Shown piece after piece: positions 34,531-46,751 of a DNA stretch of 64,000 bases. This DNA is from Gnetum montanum (taxonomy: Eukaryota; Streptophyta; Gnetopsida; Gnetales; Gnetaceae), in NCBI GenBank assembly GCA_015680685.1, contig MNCI01035354.1, forward strand, positions 142,393 through 206,392, in the 5' to 3' direction. Each line of letters opens with the position of its first letter. Position 1 is the first letter of the stretch. Below the pieces are notes generated by a model. The model was not told the origin of the DNA, searched no databases, and worked only from the letters and a program-made list of their open reading frames with translations. Both the position numbers and the translations under genes were made by a program.

Positions 34531-34791
34531 CTGTACAATAACAAACATCACACTACAAGCATGCACTAAGAATAACTGAACTTGAATTTAGAAATCTAAG
34601 AAAGAGTATCAAAAATTGGAAACTAAAACTATGTTCCAACTGTGCACCCAAGTGTTATATTTATAAGCTAGCACGGAAGAGACGACATCGAATATCTAAC
34701 ATCATTTCTTGAGACCCAATATTCCATATCTGATATCAGAGCCTCGATATCGGATATCCAATATTGAGGCTAACATAATGATGACTCATCA
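34531..34791 (-). repeat. Element G1 3' LTR, high-coordinate part
   Basis: Resumes the G1 LTR (GTACAATAACAAACATCACAC, GCATGCACTA, ACTTGAATTTAGAAATCTAA) and ends ATGACTCATCA. It carries TATAAATA (minus, 34,665-34,658) and a GATATC-type lattice with centres at 34,686.5, 693.5, 700.5, 720.5, 727.5, 734.5, 748.5, 755.5 and 762.5: steps 7, 7, 20, 7, 7, 14, 7, 7. The TATA to site gap is 18 bp. PPT-like TGTGGAGGTA follows on the minus strand. Confidence 0.85.
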
Positions 34792-34983
34792 TACCTCCAC
34801 AACTAAATAAAAAATCATTCTCAAGTTAAACAAAATGAAGAATAAGTTCTTTACAAAATATTGGAAGGTATGGAATTATTGACTAACTTAAATAAACAAA
34901 CAAAAAAATTGACTCTTACATGTTGCAGTGCTTTCCTTACAAAAATTTAGACACAATATTACAAGATGTAAAATTAGGAAAGC

Positions 34984-37674
34984 TCATGTACTTCCTAGAG
35001 GTAGTGGCTCCTCCATCGATTGCTTTCCTTTTTCACCAAGCTTTTAAAATTGGTAATGGTTGAGGAGCACTTGTAACGTTTCTTCTTTCATCCATGGATC
35101 CTGTACTATCTAGGATATTGAACCGATGTGTGTTGGCATCGATACATCCCAATAGCATGGCAACTACGAGGACATTTTGTTGGCCTTCACTTACCAGGCC
35201 GCAAACTACTGTAGCTCCTCTTCAAATTCCCTGGCCTTTTCTCTGAATTCATGATAATCTGTGAGTCTATTGGCTAGGTCTAAAGTGACATCCTTTTATC
35301 CATGATTGCAGGCTTTAACCACCTCAAGTTCTAAGTTTTCTATGTGAAGTTTCTACAAAGTTGCTTTTCTATCTACAAACTCTTTCTCATATAGGGCATA
35401 GGTGGTTGCTACTTGCTTTTCCAGCTTAGTTCTAGGCCAACCTACCCTTAACATGGCAAGGTTATCATATCTAAGGGTAGCCAACACCATGTATTCATTC
35501 AAATCCTTGATCTGCAAGTCTTTCTTTTTTACTTTTGCTTGATGAACTAGCGCATAACTATCCAGAATTGGCTGCCACTCAATATTTTGTGTTGACATGG
35601 ACCCAATGTAGGCTTTGGCCATCTAGATTTTATTTTCATTTATTTGCTTATACATGCCTACCTAGTCACATAAATATTCTTTCAACTTTTCATGCTTCTT
35701 GGCCTCATTCTACCACATGCTTATTTCAATTGCTGACTTTTGTCGAATGGCACAAAACTCCTTCATTGAGAGGGTTCTATTTTCTCTAGATAATTTGCTA
35801 ACATCTTGGTTGATCCTCATCAATTATTTCCTCAACTGATGGATACTTTCTTCTAGAACATTCTTTTGTTCTTCAACAATGATCAACCTAGAGTTCTCTA
35901 ATGCGAGCTATTTATTTTCCTCCTGGGTGCCAGTCAATGCATTTTAATGAGCATAATATTCTGCTTCTGTAATGAAGGCATTCCAAATCACCTTCTCATT
36001 TTCTTGCTCTGCCACTTTATTCTTCTTGGTTAGCTTGATCAACTACTTTGATCTAAATTGCTCTAGCTAGTTAGGCACAATAAATCAAGCAAGATCCCAT
36101 CATTTAGCTCTCAAGAGAGCCAACTCTTGTTGCATCTGTTGCACCTCTACCTCTACATGCTCCACACTAGTTTCAACCATAACCAGCTTTCCTTTGATGG
36201 CTATGAGGCTAGACTGTATTGCAATGACATCACTAGGAATGTCAAACAAGTTGGTCATCACTTTCCTTATCTACAATATTCGATCTAACACATCCTCATG
36301 TGCCACAAGAGTCATTAAAGTCCCAATGAGCATTTGTGCATCTTTTCTCCCAGTGAAATCTATTGGGAGCACAACTGGCACATTGAATGATTCTTTGATG
36401 TTATCTATAATCACTTTTACTATGTCTGTCGCATCCTGATGCTACATTACCACTACTATGACACCTTATAATTTGTCATGACCATTGGAATTCTCCTTAT
36501 TGCAGTGAGATCTACCCCCTTGTTGGATCTACAGAGATAGTGGGTTGCATGGTGTCGTTGATGACTTTGAAAAGGCTAGATTCCTCTATGCTTTCCAAAC
36601 TCAGTGTTTTGGAAATTTTTTGCAAATGGCTCATTATCGACCTATAGTCTTGTGATGGTAGAGGTGAAACTTGTGGTTTACAATGTTATTCAGGTTCTTG
36701 TTTAACTTCTTTCTTAGATTCCACATCCTTTTCTAGTTCTTATTCGTCATCAAGGTCTTTCCTTAGCGATGCAAGTTTAAGAAGTTTAGCAAAGAAAGCA
36801 TTCTAAGCTTTCCTAGGAACATCATTTGTGTACCTTAGGATTGCACCATGCTCGCATAGCTTCCTAATTACACAAGGGAATGGGAGTGTTAGCTTCCTTG
36901 CCTTTTCTCCTTGAACCGCCTCTAAATTTTTATGCAATATAACTATGGAAAGTTGGCTGCGTATTTTCCCATTAGGATGGTGCTTCTTTTGGCTACATAG
37001 GTTGAAATTGTGTTAAGACCCTTAGTTGGGAAGAGATTATACATGCCTATCTTGAATTATGTTCTCTCTTCTAGAATCAATTCATTATATATCTTATCAT
37101 CCTTGCTATATGCCCACCTCAACCACAACTTTCTAGTATTGGGGTCAAATCTTGTACACAGATGGCCTAACTTAGCCCCTTCATTAGGTAGATTCAAATC
37201 TTTGGTAATTACTTTAACTGAAAATAAAACATTAACTCCATAAATTTTGACAATGGTACCTTCTTCTTTATTATGCCAAAATTGGTATGTTTCGCCAAGG
37301 TACCACTCACCACTATCTGAAAGAATAGGCCACAAAAGTGATGCTTGAAGTTGCGTTCAAACTACTTCTAGAGAAAACTCCATAAACAAGTTGAAGTTCA
37401 TCTCCACGATGACCATGGTCAACATGGATTTTTCTTAAATTGCTTCAAGGCATTCTACGAACAACATGAGACATTGTCCCTTCACAGGAGCTTAGGGTTC
37501 TACAACCTTTCCTTGGACTGATTGCCCAATAATAGGAGCCTCTTCATGAATGTTGAAGGATTGGACCTCCTGATCCTCTTGCTATGCCTACTCACCTTAT
37601 TGGACATTGCCACCTTGTGGGCATTTGGCATCTTGTTGCGAAGGTTCTCCTTGTGCTTCTCTTTTTAGGGCCAT
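34984..37674 (-). pseudogene. Element G1: ORF2 remnant (plant-transposon-like domain plus coiled coil)
   Basis: Minus-strand start MALKREAQGEPSQQD at 37,674. N-terminal domain: VIVEMNFNLFMEFSLE, LLWPILSDSGEWYLGETYQFWHNKEEGTI, LNLPNEGAKLGHLCTRFDPNTRKLWLRWAYSKDDKIYNELILEERT (37,057-37,335). Then a linker (SQDYR) and a long heptad-like, Glu/Lys/Gln-rich region to about 35,200, including KKDLQIKDLNEYMVLATLRYDNLAMLRVGWPRTKLEKQVATTYALYEKEF (35,353-35,622). C-terminal block VKANKM ... LPCYWDV ... EEPLPLGST* ends at 34,984. Many TAG stops replace CAG or TGG. It is homologous along its length to ORF2 of N1, F and C. Confidence 0.8.
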
Positions 37675-39641
37675 CTACAATCAAGCAAAGATTGGATGTT
37701 ACTAAATTTATGTTCTTTATCATCAACAAGTTTATCACTTACTCGTTGCCTTAGTTTCCTTAGGTTCTTTAATTCGTATGATTGTAGAGTTAGAAAAACT
37801 TTTAGAAAAATGCCCAAAAAGCATCTATCTTCTTAATTGACCTTACACAATTGGTTTCTTTTTCCTTATGTGTGGCTTGTTATGATGGTTATGGTCCCTT
37901 GGGTGAAAAAATTAAGGTTTCTAGCATTACCACAATTGATTTTTCATTATATCACTTATGGTTCTCAACATTCTTACCCTTATAATACCCTCTAGGTGAT
38001 AGAAAATTGTCAAAAATTAGAACAAGTTTCCCATGCAAGCATCCCACCATGACTAACTTGAACTTTGGGTTCAAATAAGTCTAAATGGCACCGAAATCAT
38101 AGTAGTAAAGAGCCAAATATCGCAATTAGAAAGTGGTTGCACAAAGCTCCAAGTTGCAAAAGAAAATTTGAAAACCCCCCCTAGTTGCAAATGCTGAGAA
38201 TGAATTTTGGACATTGTAGGGATCATATATATATAGGTTTTATAAGACCTAATATTGGGTATCTGATGTCAAGGCCAACCCCATATCGAGTAGTCAATAT
38301 CGGGATCCATGAATGTGCATTACATGAGGGTACTAATCATGAGAAATGAAGCTTTGGGATTGGTTGAAAGGTTTGAGGCTAGGTCCATAGGTCTAGGGTA
38401 AGTGGAAAATTAATTTTAGTTATCAAAGTTGTTAGAAGGTAAATTCATTGACGTGAAAAGCTTTGGAAGATGCCAAAAAAAGGGTGAAAAATTCATGTTA
38501 TGGTATGGATCAATTACATGAGAAGGAAAACTACAAAATCTAACAATTATGCACTTGGAAGGTTAAGAATGATGTGGTTGTGTTAAACAAGTATAAGTGA
38601 CAAAAGTTACACAAGTGGTTCCTCCCTAAAGTAGGCTCTAGCCCATGATGCCCTTGTATAACCACACCTAAAGATGTTCATAGGCACTATAGGGATTGAA
38701 TGCAATGCATACTTGTGCAACAAAACACATGTGTGAAAACCACCAATTTGAGATAATAACTCTATGGTACACAAAACCACAAGTTAGGATAATATAGACA
38801 ACAAGATGAGATGGACTATAGAAAGGATTGTAAGAATTTTAGGATGTGAGGTGTCTTACCAAAGGCATAATGAATCATTGTGTGTTATTAATGGTTAAGT
38901 AATCATTAGTTCTTCTTTCCAAGATTCAAACCAAGTCCAAACCACATTTCAGTGACATCACATCATTTCATCCTGGCAACTAACAACCATAAGGCTATCA
39001 TCGTTGCAAGGAGTAGCATCACTTGGCATTTTGTCCAAGGAAGGAGCTTATTTATGGCATACATGTTTTTTTTTCTTTCTAAGAAGTTGCCAACCTTCAA
39101 GCATGTATACATGTCTTTCCAGTGGGACCCTCAAAAATTTATTCAATGCTATTTTATGTGACTCTTACTCCCATTTTTCATTAGATCTACAAGGATATAA
39201 TTACAATCGAAGAAACATGATAAAACAAACAAAAGTGGCCAAAGAGAATCCACAAATCCCCTTGATATCACATCCTGTACATTTCCCCTTGGTTCTACAC
39301 TCTTCTACCCAGGCTTAATGATTATGAATTTATTATTAAATTGGATGATGAAAAAGAATATCATTATACCAGGGTAAGAACCTCTTATTAATGGAATGAG
39401 GGGATGCATGACGTGGTCTCCCTATCTGAATAATCAGCCCCTCATGACTTAACAACATAGAGGAAACCTCATCTCAATGGGCTACATGATCATTTTATTC
39501 ACAAAATAGATTACATGACAAAGGAAATGAAAACAACAAATAGAAAAAGTTGGAAGGAATAGGAAAAATTGTATCAAGAAATAAGAAAATGACAAAAAAT
39601 TGTAAAACAAAAAGATGAAAATTACTTATTAATCCTAAAGG
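37675..39641 (-). other. Element G1 gag-ORF2 spacer
   Basis: About 2 kb without coding signal. It aligns with the spacers of F (48,535-50,474) and N1: shared blocks include GTGGTTACA/TAGGGCATCATGGGC near 38,650 and CTTGGCATTTTGTCCAAGG near 39,020. It contains the internal promoter described separately. Confidence 0.65.
38225..38301 (-). promoter_or_regulatory. Element G1 internal promoter ahead of ORF2
   Basis: In the gag-ORF2 spacer, minus-strand TATATATATA (38,235-38,225) is preceded by AATATT, GATGTC, CATATC and AATATC with centres at 38,253.5, 38,267.5, 38,284.5 and 38,298.5 (steps 14, 17, 14). The gap to TATA is 15 bp. ORF2 starts about 550 bp downstream. Confidence 0.6.
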
Positions 39642-42146
39642 TTAGAATGGGAGATGTCCCCCATGACTAAACATTTGGTCATGCCAAGGATTAATAAGTA
39701 GAGAGATAGGATTCATGCATGTATAAAACATTGGTAACTAGTCATTCCCAAGCCACTAGGTGTCGTTTGGTGTTGTAGTGGTTGGGTGGACAAATTTTTG
39801 GTCACACACTTAATTGTGATATGTATGGTGGGTCAGGGTATGAGGTGTATTAACGTTATGGATGTTTGGACCATGATTGCATCCTTGATTATGATACGGT
39901 ATGCATGGATTGGTTGGTCTTCCCACACTGTTAGATTCATTGCTTGGGATTGGGATTGGAGTAACAATGGATGGTGATCCTTATGTAAGACTAGAGGACA
40001 TTAGTTGTGAAAAGGAAGGCATTGCACTAGATTGGAATTATGCTAGTTCAAATGATGTGGTAGGTCCATGGGTAGTTTGCTTCGACTTATGGCCTTTCCT
40101 AAAGAAGTGAAGTTTCTGATGTTGTAGTTGAGACCTACTGATCTCAACATGTCTATGCACGTTTGTAGAACAAGTGGCATTCATTTGTTGATATTGTTGT
40201 GCTGAACCTTCCTATGTCATTGGCAGTGGCATGTAATGAGGCTGAGCATGAGAATATCAAGGGGAGGATGGATGGTAAGAGGTGTGAGGTGGTGATCCCT
40301 TAGGGGGTGTCATGGGTGGATGGTACTTAAGAGAGTGATAATGGTGATTTAAAGTAGAGGACGTAGAACTAGTTGGAGAAATAGGGTGTTGAACATAATA
40401 TCCATTTGATTTTAGCTGATAGGAAGGATAGGGTTGATCTAGTGGTGGCCTTCCCCATGACTTTGGTTGTTGCCACTATGGTTGGTGATAGTGTTAAGGC
40501 TGGTAATAAGTCCCACTAGGATATTATGATTAATTGTGGGGCTATCTATGATTACTATGTCGGAAAGGAAATCTCTTGGGCATGTGCTTCTATACAAACT
40601 TTAGATTTAATGCACCTACCTAATACTCATGTAGATGCAACAAGACTAGGCAATGGTGCTTTGAATGGTCATATATGTAGATGTCACATCCATCATCTTT
40701 CTTTGTGGTTGAGTCTGTAGCCTCACTTTCTTCAGCCATTTTTCTTATTTTTCAAAAAGTGTTCCTAGTTATTTCTTAGTTTTGTATCCTTTATTTATTG
40801 TGATTTCCTGGCTTTTTTTGCATGATCTTCTCCTTAACCATCTCAACAAGAGTTGTAACATTTTCATATATCCATTTTGACATCCTATTAAACTTTGCTT
40901 CAAGTTTATCAATAGGCTTCTATATTGGCAAGGTTTGTTATGAGATCACCTTATCAAGAGTGATTTCTTTCTCCTTACCATAGAAATGGATCTTCTTCTA
41001 TTGAAGAGTTAGGTTCCACTGATATTTCTCGACATTTTCCCATTTACATATTTCTAATTATTCTTTTGCCACATGTTCCATTAGCTCTTGGATCTAATGG
41101 GTTAATAGCTCATATAATTGACCTGGGGCATACATCCCAAGGGTCTCCCTTGTTTCATTACAAAAGCCATCTATGATGTGGAAACGTTTCCTTTCCTCAA
41201 AGAAAACATGGCATGGGCATTTATTTAATAAGGAATAATATCTATCTAAGGCCATGTCCAAGGATTCATGTTTTTCTTGTTTCCATCCTTGGATCTATCT
41301 CTTTAGGTTGGACACCCTTGCATAAGTTTGGTATTTCTCATTGAAGAGTTCCAACATTGTGGACCATCTGCAGATTGAAGTTGATTTCAATGATATATAC
41401 CACACTTTGGCTCTATCGATTAATGTCCTAGAAAAGAGCTTGATCTTTTGCCATCCACTTTCAATGTTGTATGAGATATAGGCATCATGGAAGGCTTATA
41501 AACGATGTTGTGGATCTCAATCGTAGCCTCCTATAAATTTAGGAATATTATTCATATTGAGCTTGGGTAGGAAACTCTTTTTGCAATACCTATGGGATAT
41601 CCTAACTGCCTCTGTAATCTACATTAGGCTCTTAGTGGCCAATAAGGATTTATCATCATCTGATAGGTTGTGAGGGAAATTTCTATTTCATCAATGGTGA
41701 CGATTTTTCCCATGTTCATGTTGATAATCCTGAGTGTTTCTATAGGATGAATTTTTACTTTCAGTCTAACACTTTAGTGGAGTTTGATCTCCATACCTAT
41801 GTTCATCATCATTAGAACTAGATGTTGAAGGGGGAGAGGAAGATGAGGAACTGGAAGGGTTTCCATGGCTTCTATGGTGTTCCCCAAGATTCCTTGATTA
41901 ATCCTTTCTAGATTTTGAGGAGGTCCCAGGCCTTAAGGCCTTCCCTAGTTCAAGACTTACTTCATCCTCTCTAGAGTTATCTACCTTAGAGGAATGTAGT
42001 CATTGAGTGTCATCAAGGTAGTCATGAACATATGAAACCCCTGCATGAAGTTGGTCACTCCAATTTTCTTCAACATATATCCTGTAAGTTCTTCAATGAG
42101 TGTTTTCGCTATACAGTGCATTATCACTTCCATGTAAAAGAGACAT
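39642..42146 (-). pseudogene. Element G1: gag remnant
   Basis: Minus-strand gag from ATG at 42,146 (MSLLHGSDNALYS) to a stop at 39,642. In order: Ser-rich linker (SSSSSSPSTSSSNDDEH near 41,830), core (NIPKFIGGYD*DPQHRL ... AYISYNIESGWQKIKLFSRTLI ... WSTMLELFNEKYQTYARVSNL), RYYSLLNKCPCHVF, a Glu/Lys-rich region, a knuckle-like CDIYIYDHSKHHCLVLLHL (second Cys now Tyr), then a Tyr/Pro/His-rich tail ending SWGTSP-like. Mostly one frame with stops from CAG, CAA and TGG codons. No protease follows. Confidence 0.8.
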
Positions 42147-42253
42147 TGTTTTTGCTCTATAGTTGTATGATTTAATATTTTCTAAAAGATATATTGTTAG
42201 TTCCTTTACAATGATACTATATGATATAACTAATCTAGATAACTAGCACCATC

Positions 42254-42270
42254 TTCGGCAATGGCGCCAA
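42254..42270 (-). other. Element G1 primer-binding site (tRNA-Asp type)
   Basis: On the minus strand TTGGCGCCATTGCCGAA directly follows the LTR. It matches the tRNA-Asp complement except for CpG to CpA and one base near the end, the best preserved PBS of the superfamily here. Confidence 0.85.
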
Positions 42271-43160
42271 TGATGAGCACTGAGGTACCCCTATGTCCAA
42301 CCATATGAATCACAAGCATTCAAGTGTGATCTCGTCAAATTTTTTGGATGGGACTAGTTGTGCATCTAGATTGTTATGCTTTGATCACAATTCACTATCT
42401 TCCCACTTGGACTAGTGGTAGCTTAGTTGTCACGTATGGTTTAGTCCAAAGTGAGGCATATGATGGTGTTGTCTAATTCTACGCTTCTCCTAATGATGAT
42501 AAAAGGATAAATTGATTAAGTAATGAACAATGGAAAGTAAAATCTAAACTAGCCTACGTACGATGAATATTTCTTTCTAATTGTCTATACACACCTTGGA
42601 CTTCATATAATCACTACTAGAATTGCCAAGCGTATGTCACTAGGTTTTCCAAACAATACACTGCTAGGTTACCAAGTAATTACACTTAAACACTAGTGAT
42701 TAGACATACTTATTCTAGTTAACAACAAGAATCGTAAAGAGAAATAAATGAAAATATTAACTAAGGAAATAGTAAATAACTAAACAATTAACAATTGAAA
42801 GCAATAGTAATCTAAGTGGATGCTGCAATGATGGAAGTAATCACGATCTTTATTTCTAGTCATGTAATGTGTCCAAGTATGTCACACTCAAATAAGAATA
42901 TTGTACAATCAAAAACACCACACTGGAGACATGCACTAGTAATAACAAAACTTGAATTTAGAAATCTAACAAAGACTATCAAAATTGGCAACTAAAACTA
43001 TGTCCCAATTATTCACCCAAGTATTGCATTTATAGGCTAGCATGGAAGAGATGATATCAAATATCCAACATCGTTTCTTGGGACCTGATATTGTGTATCT
43101 GATATCAAAGGCTTCAATATCGAATATGCGATATCAGGCTGACACAATGATGACTCATCA
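42271..43160 (-). repeat. Element G1 5' LTR
   Basis: 890 bp, TGATGAG to GACTCATCA on the plus strand. Pairs with the split 3' LTR and closely with the LTR of F. Contains the promoter array at 43,028-43,135. Confidence 0.9.
43028..43135 (-). promoter_or_regulatory. Element G1 5' LTR promoter: phased GATATC-type sites plus TATA box
   Basis: Site centres (GATATC, AATATC, AACATC, GATATT and similar) at 43,055.5, 062.5, 069.5, 089.5, 096.5, 103.5, 118.5, 125.5 and 132.5: steps 7, 7, 20, 7, 7, 15, 7, 7. Minus-strand TATAAAT is at 43,034-43,028, 18 bp from the first site. Confidence 0.8.
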
Positions 43161-43664
43161 ATTTTTAATGTAAAAAGTTTTTATTTTTGACTACATTAAT
43201 GCATCCCCGTTAATGCAACATAAAAATCGTATAAATATGCATCGCCATTTAGAAATTTTTCACATTTTCCTTCAAACAACAAATGAATTTTTGTCATTTT
43301 CAAAGCCCAGACTCATAACTTTCTAACTACTTGTTCAATTCTACTCATTCTTTGACCTTGTAGCTATTAAAGATGAGCTTTATGTCATGAGGGCCACAAA
43401 CCAATGGTTTTGAATAGAAAAGTTTTTGAAATTTTTCTAACCCCCATATGGTTTAATTAATAAAATAATATTAAATATCACAAATTCATCTAAGTTAAAC
43501 CTTACCAACAAACTTAGGTAGTAATTATGATAAAATAATATTAAAATAATTAATTTTCCATGATCATAACTTAGTCTAAGTGTAACTAGCTAAAGGGGAT
43601 AAGGTATTAAAGTGTTATAAGTTACATATAAAATGCTAATCCTTAGCTATGTTTGTGATCATAC
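43161..43664 (+). promoter_or_regulatory. Element C pol-ORF2 spacer, second part, with internal promoter
   Basis: Continues from 20,272. ATGCAT (43,199-43,204) and ATGCAA (43,213-43,218) are 14 bp apart and are followed after 11 bp by TATAAATA (43,230-43,237). The 3' LTR of C also carries ATGCAT sites, so LTR and internal promoter match in motif type. Downstream, CTCATAACTTTCTAACTACTTG (43,312) parallels CTCATAACTCGCTCACTGGC after the internal TATA of N1. ORF2 starts at 43,665. Confidence 0.55.
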
Positions 43665-46515
43665 ATGGCACAAAAGAAAATACCGAAAGAAAGATAGTCC
43701 TGACCATGGGACAAGTGACCATGAGGAGGAAGGGGCTAGTAGCTGCAACAACCCCAAGAAGAAGAAGTAGAGACACATGCAATAGGACCTCTTCAAGAGG
43801 AGCCCAAAGTAGAATCTGTCCATCAAATTGCCATAATGGAAATAGGCCAATCCAAGCAAGATGAGTTGCTAGGGCCTAGCTAAATTTGGAAGTCACCTTA
43901 ATCAAGGCCTACTTAAGACCAATTCATTCTAAGAAGATCCAAAGTGTGATTCTTCAAGAACTTAACTTTCATCCCTTCTTGGACCTGGCACCAAAATAGG
44001 TAAAAACATAACTACAAGCCTCTTCCATGTGGCCTATCCTTACTTCTAGTGGGAAGTGAAACAAGGGAGAGACTTACCTCTTCTAGAATCATTGACAAGT
44101 AGATGTCACAGTAAAGATTGAGGACATTAGTGTGTCCTATTCAGTCAAGGCCATCGCTAAGGCCTTCAAGTTGCCAAACACTAGGGTAACTTTGGTGAAG
44201 ATCTCCACATAGGCAAACCCCTATGTTAAAAAGGAATGGGTCCAACAATGCTATGGAGTGGACCGTAATGAGTATGGTGCACTCACCAAGGCAAAGAGGG
44301 CCTATTTCAAGATGGAGGCCTACCACCTAAACCCAATGGTAAGGCTTAGCAAGATCATAGCCTTCTCTACCCATGCGTGTATTGCTCTAAGTGGAAAATT
44401 TCTAATCAACCTCCCATAGCTCATCTTCCTAAAGATTGAGAATAGATTTAAAGAGAATGAGCATGGGAGAAAGAAACTTCCCTTGCTGCGCCTCATCAGA
44501 AAACTTTGAAATAGGGGAGGGATAGCCCGTTACACCAACAACATGTTTCATCATGCTCCTGCCACAACTTGGCAAAAGAAGATGAAATATTAAGCATCCA
44601 CTAAATTGCTTGAAGAGCAGCAGCCACATCCACCACCACCTACTCAAGAGACAATGTCAAAGGCTTGTGCTATGATCAACTACATGAAGAAGCTTAATGA
44701 ATTGTTCGTGTAGCAGTAGCAAGAAGGACCAAGTTGTGGGGAACCCTTAATCTACTAGTCAACTTTGAGCCATTTGAATGAAGAAACCTAAATAATAAGC
44801 TAGCTAGAAGAGACTATGTCCTATTTTTTTCACAACAAATGTAGGTTCTTGTAAGATCAAATCTAAGTGTCTAAGAGGTAATGGTGTCCATCCTTAAATA
44901 ATAGTAATTTCCAAAGATCTCTAGGAATGCTACCACTTTCTTAGTGCACCTGGAGGAGGGTGAGGGGGCAACTCTTCTAGTAATGCAATCATGAAGGTGG
45001 TGAGGGGTAGTAAACAATGGCGAAGGTGGTGGTTGATCATGTAGTAGAGGCCTTGAACACTCTTACAGTCACCATGCTAAACATTGCTACACTCAAAGAC
45101 ATGTAAGCATTTGCAAGAGAAGGCAACAAAAGGCTAAGTGTAGCCCAACATGAGGAGGTGTTGGAATGACTAGTAGGAACAAAGTAACTACTTCCAAAGA
45201 TCTTCAATCTCCTAGAAAACATCACTACAACCTAGTTGGAGCTTTTGGTGATCAAGTGTAAGCTCCTCATCGCAAACGCCCAACTTGAGATAACCATGAC
45301 TGAAAATCAATGGTTGGCTATTAAAGTTGCAAAATTGAGAGCCTGCTTAATTGATCCCACCATTCTCGGCCAAGTAATTACACAAGATGAGGCTTTCTTG
45401 TAGCTTCAAAACAAAATCAAAGAGGCTAAGAATGCAAAGAAGATAGCAATCTTTGATACATATTTATCGGAGGCCATGGCCTTCAACATCAATAAGGACT
45501 TATCACAAGTCTATAAGGAGAATCTCACTCTAACTAAGAACATTCACCACCTATGCAATGTCAAAGCACAAAAGGATTAGATGGTTGAATTTATGCGATA
45601 ACAGTTGGAGTAGCTTACCAAAGTAAACATGGACCTAAGGAGGTTGGCAACTAAAAATGATAATCTCTCAATGGAGGAATTTCATGCCCTTCACCAGAAA
45701 ATAACTATTAAGGTAGTTTCCTAAAAGAATGAGGCCTTGAATTTTGAATGTATGAAGAATCATTAAAGGAACTAGGTGCGGCTCCTCGAGGAGATAATAA
45801 AAAAGAGATTCAACTAGTGAAGGAAAAAATGAATGAGGTCCTCCAACAACTCCAACAAAGAGGTAACGTGTGGTAACCAATCTTGGATGGATTAAATGCC
45901 TATGAGAAAGTAGAAATCCTCCTGAAGGAGTCACAAATTAAAGAGATGATGAAATACATGGAGCTTGCCAACTTCTGATATGCAAACTTGGCAATGGTAA
46001 TAGCAGGAAGGCCATAGTCAAAGTTGGAGAAGAAAATTGCTAGCTAGTACCTCCTTTATGAGGTTGAGTTTAAGAATTACAAAGACATGAAGAAAAAGCT
46101 AGAAACAACTAATGCAAAGCTTGAAGTTATCAAGAGCAATTTATAGACCAACGATTAGTTATTAAGAACTTGACAAAAAGGATGAATGACTACTTGGAAC
46201 TGCAAAACCTTGTTAGGACATTCAATGTTGAACAAAAATAATTCATAGCTTGGTTTGTTAATGTCAAGGAGTTGTTTTCTATTATGCCCTATCCATGAGA
46301 TGTCCCCTGTACTAGCCAACATTGATGATGCCATGTGGACTATGTACAGCCCACGAAGCAATGAGAAGAAGATGAAGGCATTGATGATGCCTTTCACCTT
46401 CCACTAGAAGTAGCAGCTATAGTAAGATAGCTGCAACCACCACCACCATAGGCACTAGAGGTTTTGGAAGGTCCTTTAGCACCCCAAGAGCCTCCACCTC
46501 CTAGCACTATCTGAT
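43665..46515 (+). pseudogene. Element C: ORF2 remnant in the env position
   Basis: Plus strand, ATG at 43,665 (MAQKKIPKER). Domain blocks match N1: LQASSMWPILTSSGK, VKAIAKAFKLPNTRVTLVKIST (44,140-44,200), VKKEWVQQCYGVDRNEYGALTKAKRAYFKMEAYHLNPM, LLRLIRKL, then a Pro/His/Gln linker and a Lys/Glu-rich, mostly alpha-helical stretch to about 46,400. It ends in a Pro-rich segment. It is broken by stops and several frameshifts and is the most diverged ORF2 here. It follows pol, the place where Athila elements carry an env-like gene of unknown function; no transmembrane segment was noticed. Confidence 0.7.
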
Positions 46516-46740
46516 CTTCTCTTTGTCTTCAACCATCAGAGGATTTTTAGCTATCCAGTTTTGCAAGGATGCTCAATTTTATACTCATGAACATCCATTT
46601 TTGAAATCATTGTAAATCCATACAATGAGCCACTTAGAGTTAGTCAGTTAGTCAGTTAGCTAGTCTATGGTTTCATGCCTTCCCAATTTTGTAAGAAGCT
46701 CAATCCTACCTTTGTTTGCTCAAGGAAAAGTTTTAATTAG

Positions 46741-46751
46741 TCATGGGGATA
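46741..46751 (+). other. Element C polypurine-like tract
   Basis: TCATGGGGATA directly before the 3' LTR. N1 has TCATGGGGACA and F has TCATGGAGGTA at the same place, each preceded by a conserved AGTTTT(C/A)ATT segment. Confidence 0.6.

Larger units (their letters stand above)
20273..43160 (-). mobile_element. Element G1: non-autonomous LTR retrotransposon with element H inside its 3' LTR
   Basis: The 5' LTR is 42,271-43,160. The 3' LTR is split into 20,273-20,932 and 34,531-34,791. Flanking pentamers are GTTTT (20,268-20,272) and ATTTT (43,161-43,165), one transition apart. Minus-strand order is LTR, PBS, gag, spacer with internal promoter, ORF2, PPT-like TGTGGAGGTA, LTR; there is no pol. 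It sits in the pol-ORF2 spacer of element C. Confidence 0.85.
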
